A program made the position numbers and the translations under genes. Below, one piece after another: positions 8,001 to 15,377 of a stretch of DNA of 28,135 bases. The notes under the pieces are model-generated. The model saw only the letters and a program-made list of their open reading frames with translations, was not told the origin of the DNA and searched no databases. Each line of letters opens with the position of its first letter. The first letter of the stretch is position 1. The stretch covers positions 1 through 28,135 of the forward strand of contig JAXHVA010000055.1 in assembly GCA_034189035.1 (NCBI GenBank). Reading direction: 5' to 3'. This DNA is from JAUXFK01 sp034189035. GTDB taxonomy: Bacteria > Desulfobacterota > UBA8473.

Positions 8001-8275
8001 ATGGAAGAATCGCATGGAATCTTCTAAAAGAGCATGCAGATGAGGTGTCTTTAGTCGTTACGGATATTGAGATGCCGAACATGGATGGTCTGAGTCTTAC
8101 TTTAAAGATAAAGGAAGATAAGCGTTTCTCTCATCTGCCAGTCATTACTCTTACGTGTTTAGCTGGAGAGGAGGATATAAAAAGGGGGGAGGCCATTGGG
8201 GTCGATGACTATAATATTAAACTCGATAAAGAAAGTCTGATGAAAAGTATTAAAAATCATTTGGATAAGAATTAA
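5018..8275 (+). CDS. cheA: Hybrid chemotaxis histidine kinase CheA (HPt - P3/P4 kinase - P5 - CheW - receiver)
   Basis: 1085 residues, much longer than enteric CheA (about 650). The order is an HPt domain with phosphorylated His50 (AHSIKGG), a P2-like alpha/beta domain (about 148-262), an acidic linker, the P3 dimerisation helices (about 343-400), and the P4 ATPase with N-box NAVDHG (456-461), DDGRG (496-500) and GRGVGMD (549-555). Next come a first CheW-like P5 (about 584-790), a second CheW-like domain (815-948) and a C-terminal receiver with Asp1016, Thr1046 and Lys1068. P5 holds a highly charged insertion (about 655-720) with three DRR triplets. The built-in receiver probably acts as phosphate sink or replaces CheY, which is absent from the cluster. 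A GGAGG lies just upstream of the ATG. Confidence 0.95.
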   Translation: MSIQDDETLQLYVEESLEQLADVENDLLIIEEAGADIDLEMVNKVFRAAHSIKGGGGFLGLETIKELAHKMENILGLIRSHEIVPTPEVINILLLAFDKLRDLINNVEHSNNMDISEHVVALNGLLSVSLPLDEKKAISNMIDVCLSNGSVIFRVSEFDISQAKKNRMFIYVVEYDLIYDVQMKEKTPVDIVSELQEVGSIIDSKVDVTVVGTLDSDISSLNKLPFLVLFSSIIEPDSIGSVLDIEEKSIHLVNEDMVAVSYGDISSATEPQPEETSIQIKSKIEEKPIKFHERSDIQETNTKDEAVFERSSMEGDMPIKGGLKDLIPGTDTQASKPKATTSIRVQLGLLDSLMTLAGELVLSRNQLLQVIGSNDPHDLELIGQKIDLVTSELQEAIMLTRMQPIGNVFNKFPRVVRDMAKGLNKEIELLIDGQEVELDKTIIEAISDPLTHLVRNAVDHGIEMPDERIQAGKDEQGRIAMRAYHEAGQVNIEISDDGRGLDENRLATTAVLKELITEEQARVMSKKEKINLIFTPGFSMADKITDVSGRGVGMDVVKTNLDKLGGVIEIDSEVGEGTTIRIKLPLTLAIIPSQIISVGKERYAIPQVNIDELMRISASKVKDKIEKVGDAEVVRLREQLLPLLNLADVLEVERTYIDLKDGIEKKDRRKSIVDRRSKKNLIPISYDDRNEEELEILAEESRHAAHNERCDVVDRRYHANSAVNIVVVSTGVFTYGLVVGGLLDSEEIVVKPLGRHLRHCKGYAGATIMGDGHVALILDVAGIARMAKLSSLERIHRVAEAAKDKKIDRKLQHETQSLLVFMNGENEQFAVPLDQVSRIEKIKAKSIELVSGRRVIQYRETTLPLFTIDEVANVKPLEDKEDLQVIVFDINGREIGLLTTGPVDAMEISIDVDDTTLKQSGIMGSTIIGEHTTLLVDIYEMLETLNPDWFTCLEKTQIEKGKATTILLAEDSNFFRKKVRNILEDEGYDVIEAEDGRIAWNLLKEHADEVSLVVTDIEMPNMDGLSLTLKIKEDKRFSHLPVITLTCLAGEEDIKRGEAIGVDDYNIKLDKESLMKSIKNHLDKN

Positions 8276-8293
8276 AAATACATATAAAGGAGC

Positions 8294-8305
8294 TAAGGAG
8301 GTGAT
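8294..8305 (+). promoter_or_regulatory. Near-perfect Shine-Dalgarno sequence without a matching large gene
   Basis: TAAGGAGGTGAT is a 12-base complement of the conserved 16S rRNA 3' end, far stronger than the ribosome sites of its neighbours, yet the MCP start at 8396 is 90 bases away. Only tiny frames follow: an 11-codon frame from the GTG at 8301, and a 27-codon frame from an ATG near 8320 that ends across the MCP start codon. A leader-peptide or ribosome-standby role is speculative. Confidence 0.45.
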
Positions 8306-8395
8306 ACAGGAAAAGGGATATGTTTATAGTATATAAGGTTTTAAATAAGATACAGAGTAGTAACTTTAAAGACAATAAACGTGCGGGGGTGCAAA

Positions 8396-10330
8396 ATGTT
8401 TAAATGGAATTTGCGGGGGAAGACACTGGCTGGATATCTTGCTGTTGTCTTTTTAATTATTATTGTCGGTATAATATCGATTGTCCAATCCGGCTCATTG
8501 GGGGAAAAGGTAGAATACTTGACAAAAGACGTAGCAGCTAAAGTCCAACTTGCCAGTGAAATAGAATCTACTATACTCTCTATGCAGACCTCGGTTGAGA
8601 AATTCATCTATCAATATCGGGAGGAGGATAACCGTGCAGCAGAGATGTATATAGAGAAGGTAATCGATGTTATTGAAAAGGCTGATGGAGTGATAAAAAC
8701 TCCTGAGCAAGCGAAGATTTTAGAAGAGGTCAATTATTTAACCAATGAATATATAGATAAATACCGTAAGGTAGTTATCAGGTACAGGGCACTGGATGTG
8801 AGCAGACGGAATCTCTCATCTGAGGGGAGAGATATTCAAAAAAAATTGGATAAATTTCATAAAAGACAAGAAATCGATGCTATTAAGAACTTTATGGCGG
8901 CAAGATTAGATGTAGAGAGCTATATCGCCTATAATGACTCTCTGTATTCTGATAGGGCAAGAAAGATTTTATCTGAAACCCTGAAGATGATCGATGGAGC
9001 TCCATCAAACTCAATGGAAAATATAAAGTTTTCTATTGAAGACTTTAAAGATGATTTCGAAGGTCTTGTGTCGGTGACTGATAAAATGGACCAAGAGGTT
9101 AAAAAGACGATCCTTCCTCTTGCCCCAAAGATTATTACCCTTGCAAAAGAAATTTCGAGCAATGGTTGGAATGAAATGGAAGTATCTCGAGTTGAAGTAG
9201 ATAGAAAAGTGGGGACAACGAGGAATGCAATTATTGTATTTTTAGTCTGCGCTATAGGGCTGGCACTTGTAATTGGATACTTCTCTTCAAATCAGGTGAT
9301 CAAGCCCATATCAGATGTTGTTAACGGACTTAAGGATATTGCAGAAGGAGAGGGCGATCTTACTATCAGACTCAATATTAAGAGCAATGATGAAGTGGGT
9401 GAACTGGCGCGATGGTTTAACACATTTGTCGACAAACTACAGGGCATCATTAAAAATATCACCCGAAATGCAGAAACCCTGACAGTATCGTCTTCAGAGC
9501 TCTCTTCCCTTTCGAGTCAAATGGCCGAAGGAACTGAAAACATGTCGGGAAAATCAAATACCGTAGCAACAGCAGCAGAAGAGATGAGCTCTAATATGAC
9601 ATCTGTGGCTGCAGCAATGGAGCAGGCTTCTGCAAACATAAGTATGGTTGCAAATGCCACTGAACAGATGACCTCTACTGTCAGTGAGATCGCATTGAAT
9701 TCAGAGAAGGGTCGTTTCATAACCGGTGAAGCGGTATCCCAGGCTCGAAATGCATCTGAAAGTATAGACAGGCTGGGTCATGCAGCCAGAGAGATCGGCA
9801 AGGTTACAGAAACCATCACCGACATTTCTGAACAGACGAATCTTCTTGCCCTCAACGCTACTATTGAGGCTGCCAGGGCCGGAGAGGCAGGAAAGGGTTT
9901 TGCTGTAGTAGCCAACGAGATTAAAGAGCTTGCGAGACAGACAGCTTCTGCTACAGGGGAGATAAGTGAAAGGATTGAAGCGATTCAGGGTTCAACTCAA
10001 GGAACAGTTACAGAGATAGAAAACATATCTAAAGTAATCAATAATGTTAATGAGATTGTCACTACCATTGCCACTGCCGTTGAAGAACAGTCTGCAACTA
10101 CAAAGGATATTGCTGGCAATGTTGCTCAGGCATCACAGGGGATTCAAGAGGTAAATGAAAATGTGTCTCAAAGCTCTACTGTAGCCTCAGAGATTGCAAG
10201 GGATATATCAGATGTAAACCAGGCATCGAACGAGATGTCTAACAGTAGTTCTCAAGTAAGCCTTAATGCCGCCAATTTAAGTAGCCTGGCTGAGGATCTT
10301 AAAGAAAAGGTGGCCCAGTTTAAGGCATAG
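8396..10330 (+). CDS. Methyl-accepting chemotaxis protein with large helical sensor domain
   Basis: 644 residues from the chosen ATG; a GTG 15 bases upstream in frame is less likely because the G-rich ribosome site lies between the two. The protein has TM1 at about 11-32, an all-helical periplasmic sensor of about 240 residues (size and helicity suit a helical bimodular type), TM2 at about 277-300, a HAMP segment, and a long cytoplasmic coiled coil. Its hairpin tip is recognisable from EQTNLLALNATIEAARAGEA and the following GKGFAVVANEIKELA. The C-terminus ends AQFKA and lacks the NWETF-type pentapeptide that tethers CheR/CheB in enteric receptors. It sits between cheA and cheW, so it is presumably the dedicated receptor of this array. 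Ligand unknown. Confidence 0.95.
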   Translation: MFKWNLRGKTLAGYLAVVFLIIIVGIISIVQSGSLGEKVEYLTKDVAAKVQLASEIESTILSMQTSVEKFIYQYREEDNRAAEMYIEKVIDVIEKADGVIKTPEQAKILEEVNYLTNEYIDKYRKVVIRYRALDVSRRNLSSEGRDIQKKLDKFHKRQEIDAIKNFMAARLDVESYIAYNDSLYSDRARKILSETLKMIDGAPSNSMENIKFSIEDFKDDFEGLVSVTDKMDQEVKKTILPLAPKIITLAKEISSNGWNEMEVSRVEVDRKVGTTRNAIIVFLVCAIGLALVIGYFSSNQVIKPISDVVNGLKDIAEGEGDLTIRLNIKSNDEVGELARWFNTFVDKLQGIIKNITRNAETLTVSSSELSSLSSQMAEGTENMSGKSNTVATAAEEMSSNMTSVAAAMEQASANISMVANATEQMTSTVSEIALNSEKGRFITGEAVSQARNASESIDRLGHAAREIGKVTETITDISEQTNLLALNATIEAARAGEAGKGFAVVANEIKELARQTASATGEISERIEAIQGSTQGTVTEIENISKVINNVNEIVTTIATAVEEQSATTKDIAGNVAQASQGIQEVNENVSQSSTVASEIARDISDVNQASNEMSNSSSQVSLNAANLSSLAEDLKEKVAQFKA

Positions 10331-10478
10331 TTATTTGTTTTGCATGGGAAAGCTGTAAGAAATTTTGTATCAATAAATCTGCATATCGCCTCAAATTTTA
10401 ATGTTAGCGCATTTACTTGTTTATTTATGATGTTTAAAAAACGGATTGATGGGTGAGCTCATAACAATGGAGATAAGG

Positions 10479-10943
10479 ATGAATAGATTAGCAGACTTTA
10501 CAGAAAAAGACAATATCATAGAGCTGGTTACATTTCATGTTGGAAAAGCACTTTGTGGTATGAATATCCTTACTGTTCAGGAAATCAACAAAAACATGAA
10601 TATAACATATGTTCCACAGTCGCAGGACTATGTTTTAGGGGTATTAAACCTCAGAGGAAAGATTGTCTCGATTATTGATTTGGGCACAAAACTCGGTCTT
10701 TCGCCTGTTGAGTTCACAGAAAATAGCAGAAATGTCATCGTGAATTCAAAAAACGAACATATTGGTTTTCTGGTAGACAGCATCAGCGATGTGATACCAG
10801 CGGAATTGGATAAAATTGAATCTCCTCCTGCAAATATAGGTGGTGTACAAGGAAAATTTTTTGAAGGAGTATTTAAGACCGAGGATAGCCTTATCGGCAT
10901 TCTTGATGTGGAAGAGGTGCTGAAAGAAGATGAAGAGGAATAG
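10479..10943 (+). CDS. cheW: Chemotaxis coupling protein CheW
   Basis: CheW links receptors to CheA in the chemosensory array. The 154-residue form starting at the ATG at 10479 is chosen because GGAGATAAGG lies directly upstream; in-frame starts at 10446 (TTG), 10449 and 10467 would give longer versions without a good ribosome site. The single CheW domain is complete: VTFHVGKALCGMNILTVQEI near the N-terminus, YVLGVLNLRGKIVSIIDL in the middle, and the closing LDVEEVL. Ordinary in length and motifs. cheB follows 4 bases after the stop, so translation of the two is probably coupled. Confidence 0.95.
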   Translation: MNRLADFTEKDNIIELVTFHVGKALCGMNILTVQEINKNMNITYVPQSQDYVLGVLNLRGKIVSIIDLGTKLGLSPVEFTENSRNVIVNSKNEHIGFLVDSISDVIPAELDKIESPPANIGGVQGKFFEGVFKTEDSLIGILDVEEVLKEDEEE

Positions 10944-10947
10944 ATAA

Positions 10948-12066
10948 ATGACAGACTCCAAAACCTTAAGGGTACTCGTTGTTGATGATACAGTAGTCTT
11001 TAGAAAGATAGTTGGTGATGTTCTAACAGAGATGCCTGACATTGAGGTTGTGGGAACTGCCAGCAATGGTAAAATTGCAGTCTCCAAAATCGTTTCTTTA
11101 GAACCTGACCTTTTGATACTCGATATTGAAATGCCTGAGATGGACGGCCTCGAGGTGCTAAAATATATAAAGACAAGGTTTTCAGATGTAGGAGCCATTG
11201 TTCTTAGTTCCCTTACTCAAAAAGGAGGCGATATAACCCTTAAAGCACTCGAGTTAGGAGCTTTCGACTTTGTCCTTAAACCTCAGGACGGGACTATAGC
11301 AGAAAATAAGATTGCTGTAGAGAAAACTCTGACTCCTATGTTAAAGGCATTTGCCCGTCGCAATGAGATAAAGAAAATATTGAAGGGAGCACCGACCTTA
11401 GCATCAAAAACTGTGGTATTAGGGGAGCCTAGGTCTGATACCTCAGATTTAGTTAGAAGAATGCGTAATGTTGCCGGCCCCAGAAGGTCGAAATCAGAGA
11501 TTGTAGGGATTGGCATTTCAACTGGAGGGCCCAATGCGTTGGCTCAAATTTTACCACGACTCCCACATGATGTGGGCGTACCTATATTAATCGTTCAGCA
11601 CATGCCAGCTATTTTTACACAATCTCTTGCCAATAGTCTCGATTCAATATGTAAAATAGATGTCAAAGAGGCAGTTGATGGTCAAAAAATTGAACCGAAT
11701 GTTGTCCTAATTGCCCCTGGAGGAAAGCAGATGAAAGTCGTTGCCTGTGCTGATGGAAAGAATAGGATTGTCCGGGTAACGAATGACCTTCCTGAGAATA
11801 ATTGCAAGCCTTCCATTGATTACCTCTTCAGATCTATTGCCTACCATTACGTGGGTCGATCTACAGGGGTTATCATGACCGGTATGGGTTCAGATGGTAA
11901 TTTGGGTTTAAAACTTATGAAACGCAACGGAGCCACGATAATTGCTCAAGATGAGGCCTCATCTGTTGTTTTCGGCATGGCTAAAAAGCCAATTGAAACC
12001 GGCGTAGTGGATATAATTGCCCCCCTAAATAATATCATTGACGAAATCTATCGTACACTGAAATAG
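10948..12066 (+). CDS. cheB: Protein-glutamate methylesterase CheB
   Basis: 372 residues. The N-terminal receiver (1-115) has acceptor Asp59 (LILDIEMP), and the C-terminal methylesterase domain (about 183-370) carries the Ser-His-Asp triad as Ser191 (GISTGGP), His218 (VQHMP) and Asp316 (GMGSDG). CheB removes methyl groups from, and deamidates, receptor glutamines when phosphorylated by CheA, giving adaptation together with CheR. The length and all catalytic residues are normal. The gene starts 4 bases after cheW and is followed by cheR 46 bases on. Its receiver is one of three possible phosphate acceptors for CheA in this block, with the receiver of the PP2C protein and the one fused to CheA. 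Confidence 0.95.
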   Translation: MTDSKTLRVLVVDDTVVFRKIVGDVLTEMPDIEVVGTASNGKIAVSKIVSLEPDLLILDIEMPEMDGLEVLKYIKTRFSDVGAIVLSSLTQKGGDITLKALELGAFDFVLKPQDGTIAENKIAVEKTLTPMLKAFARRNEIKKILKGAPTLASKTVVLGEPRSDTSDLVRRMRNVAGPRRSKSEIVGIGISTGGPNALAQILPRLPHDVGVPILIVQHMPAIFTQSLANSLDSICKIDVKEAVDGQKIEPNVVLIAPGGKQMKVVACADGKNRIVRVTNDLPENNCKPSIDYLFRSIAYHYVGRSTGVIMTGMGSDGNLGLKLMKRNGATIIAQDEASSVVFGMAKKPIETGVVDIIAPLNNIIDEIYRTLK

Positions 12067-12112
12067 TTAAGTCGTTAAAATAAATAGCGATAAGACTATA
12101 ACAGGTTAATGA

Positions 12113-12955
12113 ATGGTAAAGATCACCCCTGATGAAGTTAATGTAATCTCCAGATTTATAGGAGAGATATCAGGTATTTGTTTAGATACTACCAAGGCTT
12201 ATCTTCTAGAAAATAGGCTCAGTAGTCTAATCGATGAATTAGAATGCTCTTCATATAGTGAACTATATTACAAGGTCAAGTCAGACAATACGAGAACCAT
12301 GGAGAGAAAGATTATAGATGCGATTACCACTAAAGAGACATTATTCTTCCGTGATAAATATCCCTTTGATCTGCTCCAACATAAGATTTTGCCCGATCTT
12401 ATCGATAATAAGAAGGCAAAAAGTTCCAACTTTTTTCCTCTCGATATTCGCATCTGGAGTGCAGCCTGTTCTACAGGTCAGGAGGTATACAGTATTGCAT
12501 TAACCTTGAATGATATATTATCAAATATGAAAGAATATAACATTAGACTCTTGGGTACGGATATTTCCGATGAGGCTATAATTCGGGCGAGTTATGGTCA
12601 ATATAACAAATTTGAAGTAGAACGAGGGCTTTCCAAAGAGAGGTTACAAAAATACTTTATTGCAGAAGAAAATAGCTGGAGGGTCAATGATGAAATAAGA
12701 GCGATAGCTAGCTTTAAAAGACACAATCTCATGGATTCATTAACAGGTCTTGGAATGTGGGATATAATCTTTTGCAGAAATGTCGCTATTTACTTTAATT
12801 TAGAAGACCGAAAAAAATTGTTTCATAAGATAGCGAATGTCCTTAAACCGGATGGTTACTTGATAATAGGTGCATCAGAGTATCTAGCAGGTATATGTCC
12901 TCGCTTTGACTCCAAGAGATACTTAAAATCTGTCTTTTATCAACTCAGAAACTGA
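12113..12955 (+). CDS. cheR: Chemotaxis protein methyltransferase CheR
   Basis: 280 residues, the normal size. The N-terminal helical part holds TTKETLFFRD (72-81), typical of CheR. The SAM-binding loop reads SAACSTGQEVYS (116-127), followed by GTDIS (148-152) and CRNVAIYF (221-228). It methylates receptor glutamates using S-adenosylmethionine. The ribosome site is weak (ACAGG), which fits low CheR levels or coupling to cheB. It is the last gene of the sensory operon, with a hairpin terminator about 65 bases downstream. No tetratricopeptide or other extra domain is attached. Confidence 0.95.
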   Translation: MVKITPDEVNVISRFIGEISGICLDTTKAYLLENRLSSLIDELECSSYSELYYKVKSDNTRTMERKIIDAITTKETLFFRDKYPFDLLQHKILPDLIDNKKAKSSNFFPLDIRIWSAACSTGQEVYSIALTLNDILSNMKEYNIRLLGTDISDEAIIRASYGQYNKFEVERGLSKERLQKYFIAEENSWRVNDEIRAIASFKRHNLMDSLTGLGMWDIIFCRNVAIYFNLEDRKKLFHKIANVLKPDGYLIIGASEYLAGICPRFDSKRYLKSVFYQLRN

Positions 12956-13020
12956 GACTGTCTTTTCTTTCAACTTCCACCATTATCTACATTAGCGTAA
13001 AAGCCTGAAGACAATCAGTG

Positions 13021-13048
13021 AAAAACCCGAATATTAATCCGGGTTTTA
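13021..13048. terminator. Bidirectional hairpin terminator between cheR and the fmdB-type gene
   Basis: Perfect 8-base stem AAAACCCG / CGGGTTTT (13022-13029 and 13040-13047) with a 10-base loop. The A-tract on one side and T-tract on the other let it work in both directions, as fits its place between two convergent transcription units. Confidence 0.75.
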
Positions 13049-13075
13049 CAGTGACTATCTATAAATGAACTACTT

Positions 13076-13206
13076 TGTTTAAGTTCAACAGAAGCAAAGG
13101 TCTTAAGAGCTATACAGAATATGCCTTATGTGAAATCCTCATAGGGATTCTTAAAGCAAGATTTCACAGGACAGATATGAGATTATATTGCTGTTGTAAG
13201 CGATAA
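13076..13206 (+). repeat. Dispersed repeat copy 2 with protein-like plus-strand frame
   Basis: A plus-strand frame reads KGLKSYTEYALCEILIGILK then ARFHRTDMRL and ends at a TAA (13204-13206) next to the end of the convergent zinc-ribbon gene. The central part CEILIGILKARFH matches CGIPIGIRKAKFH of the minus-strand copy at 4041-4202, and the DNA aligns over about 60 bases with a 2-base gap. The copy also contains a perfect 9-base inverted repeat, TGTGAAATC / GATTTCACA (13129-13137 and 13160-13168). No ribosome site or start is evident. Confidence 0.5.
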
Positions 13207-13527
13207 TCAGCTTTTTGAATCTCCTGAAGCTTCGGAGTGGCTCTCCCCAGTATTTCCACACTTTTTCTCCTCTGAGTTTGTCTTTGGTGATGTCTCTGAG
13301 TTTGTCCCCATCTTTGGCTTCTCCGCTTTTAGGGCAATCTCTCTCTCCTTTTTCCCATAATCAGTAGCATACCAACCGGTCCCTTTTAGTTGAAAGGTAC
13401 ATTGGGAGATTAACTTGGTTACCTCTCCAGAACACTCAGGGCATTTTGACAGGAGGGGATCGGAGAATTTTTGAATGACCTCGAATTGTTCTTTGCATTT
13501 GTTACATCTGTACTCGTAGATTGGCAA
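13207..13527 (-). CDS. FmdB-type zinc ribbon protein
   Basis: 106 residues. The first 50 form the FmdB/CxxC_CxxC regulatory zinc ribbon: MPIYEYRCNKCKEQFEV with Cys8 and Cys11, and CPECSG with Cys29 and Cys32. The family is named after a putative regulator of the formamidase operon; its real role is unsettled. The middle (GTGWYATDYGKKE) is also typical, and the tail from about residue 65 is low-complexity, rich in Ser, Glu, Lys and Thr and probably disordered. The start is TTG, supported by AAGGAGG 8 bases upstream. It is convergent with cheR and lies 51 bases after the HExxH-protein gene, so it may be co-transcribed with that gene. Confidence 0.9.
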   Translation of the reverse strand: MPIYEYRCNKCKEQFEVIQKFSDPLLSKCPECSGEVTKLISQCTFQLKGTGWYATDYGKKEREIALKAEKPKMGTNSETSPKTNSEEKKCGNTGESHSEASGDSKS

Positions 13528-13578
13528 AGTAATTACCTCCTTTTCCGTATATATTTTTTCATCTTCATCTTTTATAGA

Positions 13579-14118
13579 TCAAAACCACTTATCGTTCCAT
13601 CTGTGTAGTCTATAGTAATCCAAGACATGGTTTAAAGTCTGGTCTCCCTTTAATCGTAATATTTCATAAGTAATCGAATGGACCTTTGCTTCTTCCGACT
13701 CTTTTTCCAATGGGGGAGCAAAAAAGTCCTTATAGTATTTACTGAATCTGATAACATGGGAAAGTTCATGAGTAATTATATATAATAACAAAGGTTTAAG
13801 TTGAACTTTGTTTAATGGGTTATATACAGCTTTCAGTATATTTTTGTCTTGCAGGCAGATCCTATACAGATCAAAGGCAAATGGTGGAGAAGAACTCTCC
13901 CCTTTTATACATTCATATTTGCATATTTGGGCAAAGGCCCTGTCTGTTATTTCAATGTCATTAAGAAACTTCTGGGTCTTTACTTCATATCTATATTCCT
14001 TCCATTCGTTAGTTGACATCTTGAAGTAATCAGTTACTACTTCCTGAGCAAAATCTATCGCCTCTTCTATAATATTTAAATGACTACCACTGAAATGTAA
14101 AAGGTCTCTTCTTCCCAT
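13579..14118 (-). CDS. Putative HExxH zinc metallopeptidase-like protein, unidentified
   Basis: About 179 residues from the ATG at 14118; a longer form from 14259 (226 residues) would add a hydrophobic N-terminal segment that could anchor the protein in the membrane. I prefer the shorter form because AAAAGG lies before it and because the long N-terminus looks unlike the rest, but this is uncertain. The core holds HELSHVIRF (residues 164-172 of the long form) preceded by a hydrophobic helix (LKPLLLYIIT). An acidic stretch 20 residues later, EKESEEAKVHSITYEILR, could supply the third zinc ligand as in gluzincins. No named family recognised; a peptidase role is inference. The gene is divergent from the radical SAM gene. 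Confidence 0.7.
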   Translation of the reverse strand: MGRRDLLHFSGSHLNIIEEAIDFAQEVVTDYFKMSTNEWKEYRYEVKTQKFLNDIEITDRAFAQICKYECIKGESSSPPFAFDLYRICLQDKNILKAVYNPLNKVQLKPLLLYIITHELSHVIRFSKYYKDFFAPPLEKESEEAKVHSITYEILRLKGDQTLNHVLDYYRLHRWNDKWF

Positions 14119-14264
14119 TATCCTTTTAAATATAGTCCTTTTTATCAATGATAATCCAGTAAGGAAGTATACCGTCATTTGGGGTGTAACAATATAAAGA
14201 TCTATACTTACTATAAATAATATAACGCATAAATAGAGAAATGACAAGTGCTGTTTCATTATTT

Positions 14265-14303
14265 TTCTACATTCACAGTGAAGGCAATATCCAAAATGTA
14301 GAA
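14265..14303. promoter_or_regulatory. Inverted repeat in a divergent intergenic region
   Basis: Perfect 9-base arms TTCTACATT / AATGTAGAA at 14265-14273 and 14295-14303 lie between the HExxH gene and the radical SAM gene, where an operator for both would be expected. The arms are AT-rich, so chance is possible. Confidence 0.3.
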
Positions 14304-14356
14304 TAGCAAGCTATTTTTTATTTGCAAATCAGGAAGATTCATTATAAAAGAAATGG

Positions 14357-15301
14357 ATGGAAAATTTTAAAGGAATGAAGTTTAAGTATATCTTTGGACC
14401 TGTAGCATCACGGAGGTTGGGTTTTTCTTTGGGTATAGATATTATCCCTTATAAGATCTGTACACTTGACTGCGTATATTGCCAACTTGGCCCCACAACC
14501 ACAAAGACGATAAAAAGAGAGAATTTCACTTCGTTAGATGATATTCTTGATGAGTTAAATTGTGTGTTAGGCCAAAGAAAAAAGATAGACTATATTACGT
14601 TATCCGGTTCAGGTGAACCAACTTTACATTCTCATATTGGAGATATTATCAAAGCGATTAAGGGTATGACAGCTATACCTATTGCTGTTATAACGAATGG
14701 AACATTGCTCTTTCAAAAGCAGGTCAGGGAGTCCTTATATGAAGCAGATCTGGTGATTCCGTCAATAGATGCAGTGACACAAGATGTATTTATGGAGGTA
14801 AACCGCCCCCATAGTTCTTTGAAGGTGGATCAGATAATAGAGGGAATAAGGTATTTTAGTGATGAGTTCAAAAGTGAAATATGGCTTGAGATAATGCTTA
14901 TCAAAGGGTTTAATGACCATCGTGATGAACTCGAAAAGATGAAAGCCATTATTTCGAACATAAATCCGCAAAAGATACATCTCAATACTGTTGTTCGGCC
15001 TCCTGCTGAAAGCTATGCTCAAGAATTATTCAACAGTGAATTACAAAAAATCAGTACTATGCTCGGGGAGAAATATGATATTATAGGTGAGTTTCAAAGT
15101 GAAGAACAAGAGAACAGTAATAGAGGTAAAAGAAATGAAATCGTTGACCTAACAAGACGGCGCCCGGTTACTCTACTAGACATATCAAGCACATTGGGTG
15201 TCCACAAGAATGAGGCAATTAAATATATACAGGATCTATTGAAAGAAAAAATCATACATAGTATCTTTCATGATGGGCAGACTTATTATCGCTCTTCCTG
15301 A
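14357..15301 (+). CDS. Radical SAM protein (COG0731 type) with C-terminal winged helix
   Basis: 314 residues. The N-terminal motif FGPVASRRLGFSLGID is typical of the COG0731 group, and the [4Fe-4S] cluster ligands are Cys35, Cys39 and Cys42 (CTLDCVYC). These enzymes cleave S-adenosylmethionine to start radical chemistry. The group resembles wyosine-forming enzymes, but its bacterial members have no firm substrate. Further SAM-domain signs are SGSGEPTLH (about 93-101) and VITNGTLL (about 115-122). The last 50 residues (RRPVTLLDISSTLGVHKNEA onward) look like a winged helix-turn-helix, suggesting nucleic-acid binding or regulation. Start at 14357 chosen over a Met six codons later, whose AAAGGA lies too close. 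Methionine aminopeptidase follows on the same strand. Confidence 0.88.
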   Translation: MENFKGMKFKYIFGPVASRRLGFSLGIDIIPYKICTLDCVYCQLGPTTTKTIKRENFTSLDDILDELNCVLGQRKKIDYITLSGSGEPTLHSHIGDIIKAIKGMTAIPIAVITNGTLLFQKQVRESLYEADLVIPSIDAVTQDVFMEVNRPHSSLKVDQIIEGIRYFSDEFKSEIWLEIMLIKGFNDHRDELEKMKAIISNINPQKIHLNTVVRPPAESYAQELFNSELQKISTMLGEKYDIIGEFQSEEQENSNRGKRNEIVDLTRRRPVTLLDISSTLGVHKNEAIKYIQDLLKEKIIHSIFHDGQTYYRSS

Positions 15302-15377
15302 ACGATTTCTTTTTTACTGCTCTTTAAAAAAAGGAAAACATAAAACTCTATAGAATCTACAATAAGGAAATCCTGAG

